This document shows positions 14,323 to 22,822 of a stretch of DNA of 25,671 nt, in pieces (within the stretch, counting starts at the first letter, position 1; each line of letters starts with the position of its first letter). The notes under the pieces are model-generated. The model did not search any database and was not told the DNA's origin. It saw nothing but the letters and a program-made list of their open reading frames with translations. The DNA is from Candidatus Bathyarchaeota archaeon (GTDB taxonomy: Archaea; Thermoproteota; Bathyarchaeia; 40CM-2-53-6; FEN-987). Position numbers and translations under genes: made by a program. Location: positions 1-25,671 of the forward strand of contig JALHTB010000210.1 of the NCBI GenBank assembly GCA_022865625.1, given 5' to 3'.

Positions 14323-15108
14323 TTGCACGTCATAGCATGCATGAAACAGGTTGTTGACCTCCAGCAGATCAGAATCAAGCGCGACACGCGTGAGCCCGTC
14401 CTCGAAGGCTTGCCTGTGCTCTTCGGCGACATGGACAAGAACGCACTCGAAGAGGCCGTGAGGATCAAGGAGAAGCACGGCGCGAAAGTAACCGTTCTGT
14501 CAGTAGGCTCTTCGAAACTCAAGGACACGATCCTCGAAGCGCTCGCAATGGGAGCCGACGAGGCTTGCATGGTGATCGACCCAGCGTGTGAGGGTTCAGA
14601 TACAGCCGGTTCAGCGATTACGCTAGCCAAGGCGATCGAGAAGATCGGTCAGCATGATCTCATATTGGTGGGAGAGGGATCCGCGGATAACTATTCTGGC
14701 CAGATCGGTTCAAGGATCGCTGAGATACTCAACGTCCCTCAGATCACCTACGTCAGAGAATTATCAATCAAAGGAAACATTGTCACAGCAACCCGAGACA
14801 TAGAAGCAGCACTTGAGGTCGTGAAGGCCAATACGCCTCTAGTGGTCTCAGTCACCAGCGAGATCAACAAACCAAGAAGAGCACCACTAACACAAATCCT
14901 CAGGGCGTCAAAGAAGCCAATGCAGACATGGACGCTGAAAGACCTCGGACTCGACGCAGCAAGCGTCGGCTCGGCGGCGTCTGCGATCCAAGTCGTCAGT
15001 AACTTGGCGCCTCAACAGGAACGCAAGGGCATTATCTTCGAAGGAGACCCGGATGAGGCAATTAGTAAACTCGTGGACGCTATCCGCAAAGAGGGATCCC
15101 TCCCATGA
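14323..15108 (+). CDS. etfB: Electron transfer flavoprotein beta subunit (FixA-type)
   Basis: Small subunit of the EtfAB heterodimer, binding a nucleotide and, in FixAB-type proteins, a bifurcating FAD. The N-terminus HVIACMKQVVDLQQIRI, the block GDMDKNALEEAVRIKE, the motif LILVGEGSADNYSGQIGSRIAEILNVPQ and the late KANTPLVVSV...NKPRRAPLTQIL are typical. The AMP/FAD loop reads ADNYSGQ rather than the common DGDTAQ or DDDCNQ, a variation worth noting. TTG 14323 fits the family N-terminus and the TATA box; GTG 14305 would add six residues and lie upstream of the predicted transcript start. It overlaps etfA by four bases (ATGA). Confidence 0.94.
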   Translation: MHVIACMKQVVDLQQIRIKRDTREPVLEGLPVLFGDMDKNALEEAVRIKEKHGAKVTVLSVGSSKLKDTILEALAMGADEACMVIDPACEGSDTAGSAITLAKAIEKIGQHDLILVGEGSADNYSGQIGSRIAEILNVPQITYVRELSIKGNIVTATRDIEAALEVVKANTPLVVSVTSEINKPRRAPLTQILRASKKPMQTWTLKDLGLDAASVGSAASAIQVVSNLAPQQERKGIIFEGDPDEAISKLVDAIRKEGSLP

Positions 15109-16064
15109 CATCCGGGATTCTTGTAAGCTCGGAGAGCGATGAGAGCGCGTTTGGACTTCTCACAAAGAGCCGTGAGCTCTGCAAAGCACTCAGCTTGGAA
15201 CTGTCCGCGTTGCTCCTTGGAGGCGACAGCGACAAGAGAGCTCACTCATACTTCGAGCATGGAGCACAGAATGTCTTGGCAGTTCTCGATAGCGACGGAG
15301 AAACGCTGGACGCTGAGAGATACGCTCACATTCTGTTCGAGATCGCCAAAGAGAACGGACCTAGCATTCTCCTGATCAATTCGAGCCGACTCGGCAAAGA
15401 GACAGCCGGACGCGTCGCACAGAAGCTTCAGGCCGGATGCGTGACTGACGCGATTGGATTGAGTTCCAAAGACGGCCGGCTAGTGATCGACAGATACGCG
15501 CTTGGAGGAAACACAGTATCATCTGAAATCATCAAGACGACAAAGAAAGTCGTTTCAGTGATGCCTAGAACCTTCGAGGCTCAACCTTCAGTAGTACAGG
15601 GAAAGATCCAAGTTCTGGATCTCAAGATCCCCCCTCGACGAGTGCAACCTGTAGAGAGAAAGAAGAAGCTAGGCGAATCGGTCAACATAGAATCGGCCGA
15701 GACCCTCGTCTGTGTCGGCAAGGGTCTATCCAACAAGGACGACCTAAAGATGGTCAATGAGCTCTGTACTGCACTGAGAGGAGAACTGGGATGCACTCGG
15801 GCACTCTCTTCGGACTATCACTGGATTTCAGAGGATCGAATGATAGGAATCTCTGGCAAGAGATGCAAGCCGAAACTCCACGTGTCAATCGGAGTCTCAG
15901 GACAGATTCAACACACAGTGGGAATCCTAGGCTCGAAACTGATTGTGGCGATCAACAAGGATAAGGAAGCGCCGATCTTCAAGATAGCTGACTATGGAAT
16001 AGTCGGAGACTTGTACCAAGTCGTCCCGAAACTCGTTCAGAGAATCAAAGCGCTTGGAAGCTAG
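15105..16064 (+). CDS. etfA: Electron transfer flavoprotein alpha subunit (FixB-type)
   Basis: Large ETF subunit carrying the electron-transferring FAD. The variable N-terminal domain (about 1-185) is followed by the conserved FAD domain: CVGKGLSNKDDL, RMIGISGKRCKPKLHVSIGVSGQIQHTVG and VAINKDKEAPIFKIADYGIVGDLYQVVP, all hallmark ETF-alpha segments. At 319 residues it is normal length. ATG 15105 overlaps the etfB stop (ATGA), with GAGGG upstream, so the subunits are translationally coupled. With fixC and fixX upstream, all four subunits of a FixABCX complex are present. Confidence 0.95.
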   Translation: MTSGILVSSESDESAFGLLTKSRELCKALSLELSALLLGGDSDKRAHSYFEHGAQNVLAVLDSDGETLDAERYAHILFEIAKENGPSILLINSSRLGKETAGRVAQKLQAGCVTDAIGLSSKDGRLVIDRYALGGNTVSSEIIKTTKKVVSVMPRTFEAQPSVVQGKIQVLDLKIPPRRVQPVERKKKLGESVNIESAETLVCVGKGLSNKDDLKMVNELCTALRGELGCTRALSSDYHWISEDRMIGISGKRCKPKLHVSIGVSGQIQHTVGILGSKLIVAINKDKEAPIFKIADYGIVGDLYQVVPKLVQRIKALGS

Positions 16065-16162
16065 CTCCTCTCTGGCTAGTCAAGACTAATACCACGCCGG
16101 GTGATTGCTGTACCAGAGGCTCACAGGAGAACATCTATCGCGCCTCAGCGGAGGATTGAAAC

Positions 16163-16879
16163 ATGAGCGAAGAAGTCAGACTCTGGCAGCAGCTGATGCA
16201 CACCAGCAGACCCGGGAATAGTGGCGAGTATGGTCTCAAACTGGAGATCTGCAAAATTGGCAGGCAGATGGATGAATCCGGTCTTGCTCTGTTTCTTGGA
16301 GTGTATGCTCCTGGCAACCTGAGCGCCAGAGAACCGGGCTCAACCCGGATCCACGTTACACCAAGTGGCCTTCCAAAAGGAAACCTGAAGCCTGAAGACC
16401 TCGTGACGGTGAATCTGCATGCCGAGAGGATGGGAGGTAAGCTGCGTCCTTCTATTGAGACTCCGATGCACTGCTCCATCTACAGGCGAAGGCCGGATGT
16501 GAACGGCATTGTCCATGTTCACTCGCCTATGTCCATGGCTTACGCCGTGGCAAACAAGGAGCTTCAGGCAACTACAATAGAATTGGCGGGCGTAACTGGT
16601 GGACGAGTGCGAGTTGCGCGATACGTCACACCAGGCACCGAGGAGCTAGGCGAGGTCACAGCCGAGGCCCTTGGGCCCAACAATGCTGTCATCATGCAGA
16701 ATCATGGCCTCGTCGCGGTGGGCAGAAACCTCCGAGACGCATTCAACACAGCTCTGAGCGTGGAGTATACAGCCACAGTGAATCTCCACGGCAGCATCAT
16801 TGGGGATCTTGTGGAGATCCCGCCCGAAGAAGTCCAAGGCATCAGGAAGAGCATCATTGAGAGCTACGGGCAGAGATAG
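16163..16879 (+). CDS. Class II aldolase/adducin family (fuculose-phosphate aldolase-like)
   Basis: Zinc-dependent class II aldolase of the AraD/FucA type, which cleaves or forms a sugar-phosphate via an enediolate. Metal ligands and the catalytic acid are visible: the glutamate of PSIETPMH, the two histidines of IVHVHSP and the histidine of MQNHG. The 238-residue length fits; the substrate cannot be assigned. ATG 16163 has a strong GGAGG eight bases before it. It follows etfA after about 98 bp, a spacer with complementary CTCTGG (16070) and CCAGAG (16112), so the promoter may be its own. It converges with the oxidoreductase operon, two bases from the korC stop. Confidence 0.9.
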   Translation: MSEEVRLWQQLMHTSRPGNSGEYGLKLEICKIGRQMDESGLALFLGVYAPGNLSAREPGSTRIHVTPSGLPKGNLKPEDLVTVNLHAERMGGKLRPSIETPMHCSIYRRRPDVNGIVHVHSPMSMAYAVANKELQATTIELAGVTGGRVRVARYVTPGTEELGEVTAEALGPNNAVIMQNHGLVAVGRNLRDAFNTALSVEYTATVNLHGSIIGDLVEIPPEEVQGIRKSIIESYGQR

Positions 16880-16880
16880 C

Positions 16881-17444
16881 TCAACTGCTCAGTCTTCCAC
16901 TCAGATGCTCATTAGCCCACTCGAATCCTCGGCCTAAGGCTCGCACATTGAGATCGGCCGATCCCTTCGGAGCCAACTCCCTGATGCTCTTCTGCAGGCT
17001 GGTAACCCCGATGACGCCAGTCACCGACGTAACAGCGCCGAGCATGACCATGTTGGCAACCAGAGTCTTCTTGAATTCCTCAGCCGCTACTTTCGTCGCC
17101 GGAACACGGTAGATCGTTCCTCTGGTTGTTCCAGATACGTTTGTTACGAGATCAGCGTCGATGAACAATGCGCTTCCAGATTTCACGTCAGCTCCGTATC
17201 TGTCAAATGACTCCTGAGACATTGTGATCGTGATATCGGCCGAGATCACTTTGGGATAGTCGATTCTCTCGTTTGAGATCACGACCTCTGAAAGAGCAGC
17301 ACCACCTCTTGTCTCAGCTCCGTAGGATTGCGTCTGAACCGCCTTCTTGTCTTCGTGGACTGCTGCAGCGTGCCCGAGGACGATTCCGGCTAGGATTACG
17401 CCCTGCCCGCCAAACCCTGCGATTCTGACCTCAGTTCGACTCAC
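16881..17444 (-). CDS. korC: 2-oxoacid:ferredoxin oxidoreductase, gamma subunit
   Basis: Gamma domain/subunit of a CoA-dependent 2-oxoacid:ferredoxin oxidoreductase. The start of the domain, EVRIAGFGGQGVILAGIVLGHAA, is the family signature; QTQSYGAETRGGAALSEVVIS and the late LGAVTSVTGV follow. GTG 17444 is chosen because the family N-terminus begins there and GAGGCGG lies just upstream. A longer frame back to 17546 would only reread the end of korB. It overlaps korB by 14 bases. Last gene of the D-A-B-C operon. Confidence 0.93.
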   Translation of the reverse strand: MSRTEVRIAGFGGQGVILAGIVLGHAAAVHEDKKAVQTQSYGAETRGGAALSEVVISNERIDYPKVISADITITMSQESFDRYGADVKSGSALFIDADLVTNVSGTTRGTIYRVPATKVAAEEFKKTLVANMVMLGAVTSVTGVIGVTSLQKSIRELAPKGSADLNVRALGRGFEWANEHLSGRLSS

Positions 17445-18270
17445 GACTGGCCGCCTCAAACAGCTCTGCGTACAGTTGAGTGAGCTCCGGGACTTCGACA
17501 TCCACGAACTCTCCAATGACGAACTTGTCAGATAGTTCCTGATCACTCATTTCGCGGGACTTCTCGATTGTGACAGACTGCTTCTGGAACCAGCGCATCA
17601 TCTCTACAGGGTCAGTGATGCCTATCCTTCGACCGTAGTGGACGGGACATTGCGACACCACTTCGAGAAACGAGAAGCCCCTCCTGTTCAACGCCGTCTT
17701 CATCGAAGCAACAAGTCTGGCAACATGATAGGTGGTCCACCTCGCAACAAATGTGCCGCCAGCGGCTACAACGAGCTTCGAAAGGTCAAACGGCCTCTCT
17801 AGGTTCCCGAAAGGAGTCGTCGTGGTCCTGATTCCTCGTGGCGTCGTAGGTGCTACCTCTCCCCCGGTCATTCCGTAGATCATGTTGTTGACACAGATCA
17901 CCTTGACGCCAATGTTCCTCCGCGCCGCGTGTATGAGATGATTGCCACCGATCGCTGAACAGTCACCATCGCCTGTGAAGACAACGACCTCCAACTCAGG
18001 ATTGCCAAGCTTCACACCGGTGGCGAACGCGATTGGTCTGCCATGAGTTACATGCAATGTGTCAACATCGAAGAACGGACTTGGGATCCAACCACTGCAT
18101 CCGATACCAGCGACGCACACGATTCTCTTCATCGGAATCCCCACTTGGTCGACAGCTCTAAGAAATGATTGCGCAACGATTCCGTTACCGCAACCAGAGC
18201 AGTGTGTATGAGATTTGGCTCCTTTTCGCAAGTACTTGGCCAAGGGATGGCCCTCAGCTTCTGACAGCAC
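17431..18270 (-). CDS. korB: 2-oxoacid:ferredoxin oxidoreductase, beta (TPP-binding) subunit
   Basis: Carries the thiamine pyrophosphate and an Fe-S cluster. The N-terminal cysteine motif HCSGCGNG, a further cysteine in GIGCSGW, the TPP/Mg motif GDGDCSAIGGNHLIHAARRN and NNMIYGMTGGEVAPTTP are all present. The last two match KGOR/VOR-type beta subunits closely. The length is 279 residues. The start is GTG 18270, whose G is shared with the TAG stop of korA (TAGTG), giving tight coupling. The C-terminal tail beyond about 215 is variable. Substrate (2-oxoglutarate or another 2-oxoacid) cannot be fixed from sequence reading. Confidence 0.94.
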   Translation of the reverse strand: MLSEAEGHPLAKYLRKGAKSHTHCSGCGNGIVAQSFLRAVDQVGIPMKRIVCVAGIGCSGWIPSPFFDVDTLHVTHGRPIAFATGVKLGNPELEVVVFTGDGDCSAIGGNHLIHAARRNIGVKVICVNNMIYGMTGGEVAPTTPRGIRTTTTPFGNLERPFDLSKLVVAAGGTFVARWTTYHVARLVASMKTALNRRGFSFLEVVSQCPVHYGRRIGITDPVEMMRWFQKQSVTIEKSREMSDQELSDKFVIGEFVDVEVPELTQLYAELFEAASRESN

Positions 18271-19385
18271 TACTTGACTGCCTCCACGACCTGCTGCAAC
18301 ACGTAGTCGGGCCTATGCAGAGTTGCGAGTGTTTCCGGAGGAAGGAAGATCGTCTTTGTTTCTGCGGCAGTTGCTCTTTCGATCTCTGGGAGAATCTGGC
18401 CCAAGTTGTTCTCCAACACGATGACTCGGTGAATAGACGCGAGTGCCTTGCTTACTGCCTCTGATGGGAAGGGCCAGAGTCCCTTCAACCTGAGCAAACC
18501 TGCATTGATCCCCTTCTCTCGAGCCTGTTTCACAACATACTCTGCAGTCCTGGCGCAGCTCCCATATGTAACAAGTGCGACTTTGGCATCATCCAACAGG
18601 ACTTTCTCTATCTCTGAGATTTCTGCCGTATGCGACCTTATCTTCTCACTGATTGTCCTAACGATCTTATCGATTGCCTCGGGCGCGCTTGCTTGCCGCC
18701 TTCCATATTCATCATGCGATGAGCCAGTCACATGCGCCGAGAACCCTTTTCCGAACACGGGCATTGGGGCCACCGACGGACTCAGAAAGCCGCGAGCGGC
18801 CTCCTCTGCATTCGATGGGATCCTTCTATTGATGACCCTTAGAGATCCTTCTTCAGGAATGATGACTTCTTCACGCATATGAGCAACCGTCTCGTCAGAA
18901 AGCACGATCACAGGCGTCCTGTACTGTTCAGATAGGTTGAACGCATGAACAGTCATGCCGAACATTTCTTGAGCTGAGGATGGCGCGAGAGCGATGATCT
19001 CATACTCGCCGTGACTGCCGTGTCTCGCTTGAACAACGTCACCCTGCATTGGAGCGGAGACGATTCCGGTGCTCGGTCCTGCGCGTTGTACGTCGACGAT
19101 CACGCATGGAGTCTCAGTCATCACGGCGTATCCGATGTTCTCCTGCATGAGGCTGAAACCGGGGCCTGAAGTTGCGGTCATTGCTTTCAAACCCGTCCAC
19201 GACGCCCCGATCACACTCCCGACCGCTGCAATCTCGTCCTCCATCTGAATGAACACGCCACGAGCTCTCGGCAGAAGCTCAGACATCTTCTCCGCAATCT
19301 CGCCTGCCGGGGTGATTGGGTAGAAGGCGAAGAATCGACAGCCCGCCGCAACAGCACCCAGCGCGCAGGCTTCGTTTCCTTGCAT
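18270..19385 (-). CDS. korA: 2-oxoacid:ferredoxin oxidoreductase, alpha subunit
   Basis: Pyrimidine-binding subunit that with KorB forms the TPP active site. Signature segments are QGNEACALGAVAAGCRFFAFYPITPAGEIAE, IQMEDEIAAVGSVIGASWTGLKAMTATSGPGFSLMQE and VDVQRAGPSTG; the C-terminal domain contains VTYGSCARTAEYVV and VLENNLGQI. The length is 371 residues. The first usable start is ATG 19385, but the upstream codons still read IIRPGTYF in frame back to a TAA, the block that precedes MQGNEA in relatives, and no ATG, GTG or TTG lies there. Either the shorter protein is made or an AUA/AUC start is used. korD ends 17 bases upstream. Confidence 0.94.
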   Translation of the reverse strand: MQGNEACALGAVAAGCRFFAFYPITPAGEIAEKMSELLPRARGVFIQMEDEIAAVGSVIGASWTGLKAMTATSGPGFSLMQENIGYAVMTETPCVIVDVQRAGPSTGIVSAPMQGDVVQARHGSHGEYEIIALAPSSAQEMFGMTVHAFNLSEQYRTPVIVLSDETVAHMREEVIIPEEGSLRVINRRIPSNAEEAARGFLSPSVAPMPVFGKGFSAHVTGSSHDEYGRRQASAPEAIDKIVRTISEKIRSHTAEISEIEKVLLDDAKVALVTYGSCARTAEYVVKQAREKGINAGLLRLKGLWPFPSEAVSKALASIHRVIVLENNLGQILPEIERATAAETKTIFLPPETLATLHRPDYVLQQVVEAVK

Positions 19386-19402
19386 GAAGTAGGTTCCAGG
19401 CC

Positions 19403-19645
19403 TTATGATGGCGAAGTCTTAGACCTCCCGACGATGTATATTGCGAGATCGGGACAGTAGTACTGGCAGATCCTGCATCCCGTGCATTTCTCTGGGTTAA
19501 CGACCTCCGGTGGATAGATGCCCTTCTTGGTCATGCGACTGCTTGTCTTCAGAATCTTGACTGGGCAGAACTCGATGCAAATCCTGCACCCTTTGCAGAG
19601 CTCCTCCACTATGACGATCTTGGGTGCCTCAAAGGCGGAGGTCAT
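19403..19645 (-). CDS. korD: 2-oxoacid:ferredoxin oxidoreductase, delta (ferredoxin) subunit
   Basis: Two-cluster 4Fe-4S ferredoxin subunit that passes electrons from the TPP site to soluble ferredoxin. From ATG 19645 the cysteines are C17, C20, C23 and C27 (CKGCRICIEFCP) and C54, C57, C60 and C64 (CTGCRICQYYCP). At 80 residues it has the usual family size. ATG 19717 would add 24 residues that do not resemble the family; a CTATAC element lies between the two, supporting the shorter form, but this is not certain. First gene of the operon and divergent from the SLOG-like gene. Confidence 0.9.
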   Translation of the reverse strand: MTSAFEAPKIVIVEELCKGCRICIEFCPVKILKTSSRMTKKGIYPPEVVNPEKCTGCRICQYYCPDLAIYIVGRSKTSPS

Positions 19646-19868
19646 CGTTTCTACTCGGCGTTGAACGTACAAATGAACATCTGATAACTCTGCCGTATAG
19701 AGTCCATGTTCGACCACTGACTACCACTATCTCCCCTGAAAACTGAATGATCGTGACGAACTCCGAGTGTTGTTCAAGGACAATTGGAGCATTCTGATCG
19801 AGGCGAACCTATATTGGCTGTCTATCCGCTTTATTGAGGTACATCTGACTCGGGAAGTGAACTGCCTA

Positions 19869-20402
19869 TTGGTTGATCAGGCGAGCAGGAAGATCCAGTT
19901 GCTGGTGATAGGTTCAGCGGCCGATCACTGCAAAGAAGAAGCACGTGAGCTCGCATACGAAGTGGGCGCCGAAACCGCGAAGCATGATGCTGTACTCATC
20001 ACAGGCGGGCTGGGCGGAGTGATGGAAGCAGCATGCAAAGGAGCAAGAGACAATCACGGAATCACTGTAGGCATCATTCCTCAAGACGAGATGCATTATG
20101 CAAACCGCTACTGCGACGTGGTTGTCGCCACCGGAATAGGCTGGGCTAGAGATTTCGCGACTGCGTGCAGTGCTGATGCCGTCGTCATCATTGCGGGTGG
20201 AGCCGGGGCTCTAATCGAGACTTGCGGCGCATACATGAAGGCAAAACCCATCATTGCCGTTAACGGCAGCGGAGGAATAGCGGATCAAGTGAAAGACACT
20301 TTCCTGGATGAACGTCGAACCGTGAAGATTCTGTCAGAAAGTGACCCAAGAAGAGCCGTAGAGAAAGCTTTGGAACTTGCACGACAGAATGTGAAAGTGT
20401 AA
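19869..20402 (+). CDS. TIGR00725/SLOG (LOG-like) nucleotide-binding family protein
   Basis: Rossmann-like protein of the SLOG superfamily, close to TIGR00725 and lysine-decarboxylase-like LOG proteins; the exact function of the family in archaea is unknown. It shows IQLLVIGSA at the first strand, ITGGLGGVMEAACKGARDN, the loop IIAGGAGALIETCGAYM where LOG proteins have PGGxGTxxE, and NGSGGIADQV. The threonine and second proline of the LOG loop are absent, so AMP-ribosyl hydrolysis should not be assumed. TTG 19869 is chosen because the domain starts immediately after it and TTTATT (19830-19835) predicts transcription starting near 19858. Upstream residues of the longer frame look non-coding. Divergent from korDABC. 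Confidence 0.82.
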   Translation: MVDQASRKIQLLVIGSAADHCKEEARELAYEVGAETAKHDAVLITGGLGGVMEAACKGARDNHGITVGIIPQDEMHYANRYCDVVVATGIGWARDFATACSADAVVIIAGGAGALIETCGAYMKAKPIIAVNGSGGIADQVKDTFLDERRTVKILSESDPRRAVEKALELARQNVKV

Positions 20403-20450
20403 TCGCCTAGAACTGATCAGTCAACCGAGTCTCCGGAAACCTAGGAGCGG

Positions 20451-21764
20451 TTAGAAACTCACTGCGCCCCAAAGATCGAAAGCCTGCTGCAATTCCTTGC
20501 TTCCTTTTGCCGCCTCTTGCGGACTGATTCCGGCTGCGGCGGCCTCCACGGCAGCCCTGACGGCTTTTGCACCCGCATAGCTTCCGCCAGGGTGTCCATG
20601 ACAACCTCCCCCGAACAGGAAGAACGCATCATTGCCGTATGTCTCATACACTTTCCAGACATGCCCTGGATGCAGGCCCCCGGAGGCTACTGGCACGACG
20701 GTTTTGAGATTGCCCCACGGCTGGTCGAAGTACAACCCGCCCTCTTTCGGCGTGAAGCTCTTGCGTAGGAGATTGCATCTGTCCTTGAGAGCTTGGAACT
20801 CGCCCTCTAGTTTGCCTACTCCGGTCCCGGTGTGGAGGTGATCCACGCCAACTAGACGCGCCCACTTGGCTAGAACCTTGAACTCTACTCCGTGATTGGA
20901 TTGGCGATCGATGACTGCATGCATGGCCCTGTGGCAGTGGAGAGCCAAGCCCAACTCGCCAGTGCGTTTTCTCAGAGACGCTGTGGCCGCGAATCCGGCT
21001 GTAAGGTAGTCGATCATGACGAATTTCCCTCCTTTCTTTGCGATGTAGTCGCAACGTTTCAGCATCTCCTCTGTGTCGCCTGCAGTGACGTTTGCCCACC
21101 AGCCCTTGCTCTCGCCTGTCTCTTTCTCGACCTTCTCAACAGCGTTCAGTGTTTCGTCCGCACGAGCATAGAAGTTGCTCCAGCTCTGACTGTTGAGATT
21201 CTCGTCATCCTTGACAGTGTCGATGCCACCGCGAAGCGTGTTGTAGGCGATAGAGGCATGCTCTTTCGGACTGTTGCCCAGCTTTGGCTTCATCGTGGAT
21301 CCTGTCATAGGACGATCTTTCACACCGAGGATCTTGCGAATACCATCGATACCATACATTGGGCCAGGGAAGCTGTTTACCAATTCCAGCGGAATGTGCA
21401 TATCTTCAATGCGCAGGGCACTCACTGCCTTGAAGCCGAAGACATTACCGACAACACTGCTCAGGATATTTGGTATGCTGTTCTCCTCGAAGAGAATGAG
21501 AGGGTAAGAGATGTAGACGATGTCCTTCTCGATCTCGTAGACTCTGGCTTTGAACTTGTTGTACTTCGCCTCGTTTCCTAGTTCAACTTCAGTCCAGGTG
21601 CCTGCTGAGGATTCTGCCGCAACCGCCGACGCAGCCTCTTCCATCGATGTGCCAGGTCTAGGTGTCACCCTGAATGCGATCAGAAGCTCGGTTTCTTCCG
21701 GCTTGTATCCGAGTTCAAGGTAACGCTTGGAGTATGGTGTGACTCCTGCTTGAAACTTCGACAA
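20451..21764 (-). CDS. rbcL: Form III ribulose-1,5-bisphosphate carboxylase large subunit
   Basis: Carboxylates ribulose-1,5-bisphosphate to two 3-phosphoglycerates. All main active-site residues are visible: E51 (AESSAGTW), N107 (VVGNVFGF), K159 and K161 (STMKPKLGNS), carbamylated K185 with D187 and E188 (TVKDDE), H278-R279 (HCHRAMHAVID), H311, loop-6 K318 (VGKLEG), S361-G-G and the FGGG phosphate loop. It is therefore a true carboxylase rather than a RuBisCO-like protein. The length (437) and lack of a small subunit gene fit archaeal form III. The start is TTG 21764; no ATG is near. Last gene of the -strand run with R15P isomerase and PRPP synthetase, which supply its substrate. Confidence 0.96.
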   Translation of the reverse strand: MSKFQAGVTPYSKRYLELGYKPEETELLIAFRVTPRPGTSMEEAASAVAAESSAGTWTEVELGNEAKYNKFKARVYEIEKDIVYISYPLILFEENSIPNILSSVVGNVFGFKAVSALRIEDMHIPLELVNSFPGPMYGIDGIRKILGVKDRPMTGSTMKPKLGNSPKEHASIAYNTLRGGIDTVKDDENLNSQSWSNFYARADETLNAVEKVEKETGESKGWWANVTAGDTEEMLKRCDYIAKKGGKFVMIDYLTAGFAATASLRKRTGELGLALHCHRAMHAVIDRQSNHGVEFKVLAKWARLVGVDHLHTGTGVGKLEGEFQALKDRCNLLRKSFTPKEGGLYFDQPWGNLKTVVPVASGGLHPGHVWKVYETYGNDAFFLFGGGCHGHPGGSYAGAKAVRAAVEAAAAGISPQEAAKGSKELQQAFDLWGAVSF

Positions 21765-21855
21765 TTCTCGACAAACTCAACTAGTAGCCACAAGTTGACC
21801 GAGAAAAACCTTGTCTAGTCTCAAATGATCGAACACACTTCCTACACGAGCCAGA

Positions 21856-22770
21856 CTAGCCTCTCCTGATCGCATCAGCGATGAGTGGGGAAACCGAGAC
21901 GTAGCTGATCGGGCTCGGAACTGTGTCTGTCCCGATGACGATCTCTGCTCCTGCTTCGTAGATCTTGGCTAGAGCGTCCTGAGCGAGTATGGGATGAGTG
22001 CAGGCAACGATCACTCGTCGAGCGCCCTGGTTCTTCAGGATCTTGGTCGCCTCTACGATTGTACCCCCCGTGCTGATGATGTCATCGATGAGCAGCACAT
22101 CCCGATCGCGAACCGCCAGAGATCGAGGCGTAATCTCCACCTTGTCAGCACCGAGCCTCTTCTTCTCAAGCACATCGTGATCGGCACCGATCGCTCTGGC
22201 CGCCACAGATGCCCACTGCTCCGATTCCTCATCAGGCCCCACAACGACCGGTTTCTGAAGCAAGATGTTCGACTTGACATACTGCGTCAATAGTGGCGCG
22301 GCTGTAAGATTGTGAACCGGAATCCTGAATAGGTCACTCGCCCTCTCAACTCGGTGCTGATGCATATCCACTGAGTACAACTCCGCCGTGCCGACGTCCT
22401 CGATGAGTTTCGTTACCGTTCTGAAGCTCACTGCCTCTCCTGGATTGAATCGGCTGTCTTGTCTTGCATACGCAAAGTAAGGAAGAACAGCGACTACTCT
22501 CTTGGCGCCTAGGTCCTTGAGAGTGTCACAGAGGAGGAAGTATTCGAAGAGCAGTTCATCTGGTTCATGGTGAATTGACTGAATGATCACGACGTCTTGA
22601 TCCGCGACATCTTCGTTTATGCGAATGTATTTCTCCCCGTCCGGGAATCTCTTGATTTCCGTCTGAGAGACTCTGAGACCTAGGTCACGCGCGACAAGCG
22701 TCGCAAGAGCACGCCCACCGCTTCCTCCAATGATCTTCAATTCTGACACGGGTCGATCCTCTGCTTTCAT
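21856..22770 (-). CDS. prs: Ribose-phosphate pyrophosphokinase (PRPP synthetase)
   Basis: Makes PRPP from ribose 5-phosphate and ATP for nucleotide, histidine and other synthesis. Visible motifs are KRFPDGEKYIRI, ARQDSRFNPGEAVSFRTV (ATP loop region), VDMHQHRV, VVGPDEESEQW and the PRPP-binding loop VLLIDDIISTGGTIVEA. The length (about 300) is that of archaeal class enzymes. ATG 22770 is possible, but TTATCC lies only eight bases before it, and a GTG at 22749 would give MSELKIIGG, the usual family N-terminus; the shorter start is quite likely. It lies between R15P isomerase (52 bp upstream) and RuBisCO, linking PRPP to the pentose-bisphosphate route. Confidence 0.95.
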   Translation of the reverse strand: MKAEDRPVSELKIIGGSGGRALATLVARDLGLRVSQTEIKRFPDGEKYIRINEDVADQDVVIIQSIHHEPDELLFEYFLLCDTLKDLGAKRVVAVLPYFAYARQDSRFNPGEAVSFRTVTKLIEDVGTAELYSVDMHQHRVERASDLFRIPVHNLTAAPLLTQYVKSNILLQKPVVVGPDEESEQWASVAARAIGADHDVLEKKRLGADKVEITPRSLAVRDRDVLLIDDIISTGGTIVEATKILKNQGARRVIVACTHPILAQDALAKIYEAGAEIVIGTDTVPSPISYVSVSPLIADAIRRG

Positions 22771-22822
22771 GTGGATAAGCTTTGAGCACGACTCACGCTA
22801 CGTGAGCTTGCTTTCACCGTAC

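Noticed and set aside
20892..21581. 229-residue open frame antisense to RuBisCO
   Set aside because: Lies wholly opposite a gene with all catalytic residues intact; its translation matches no family.
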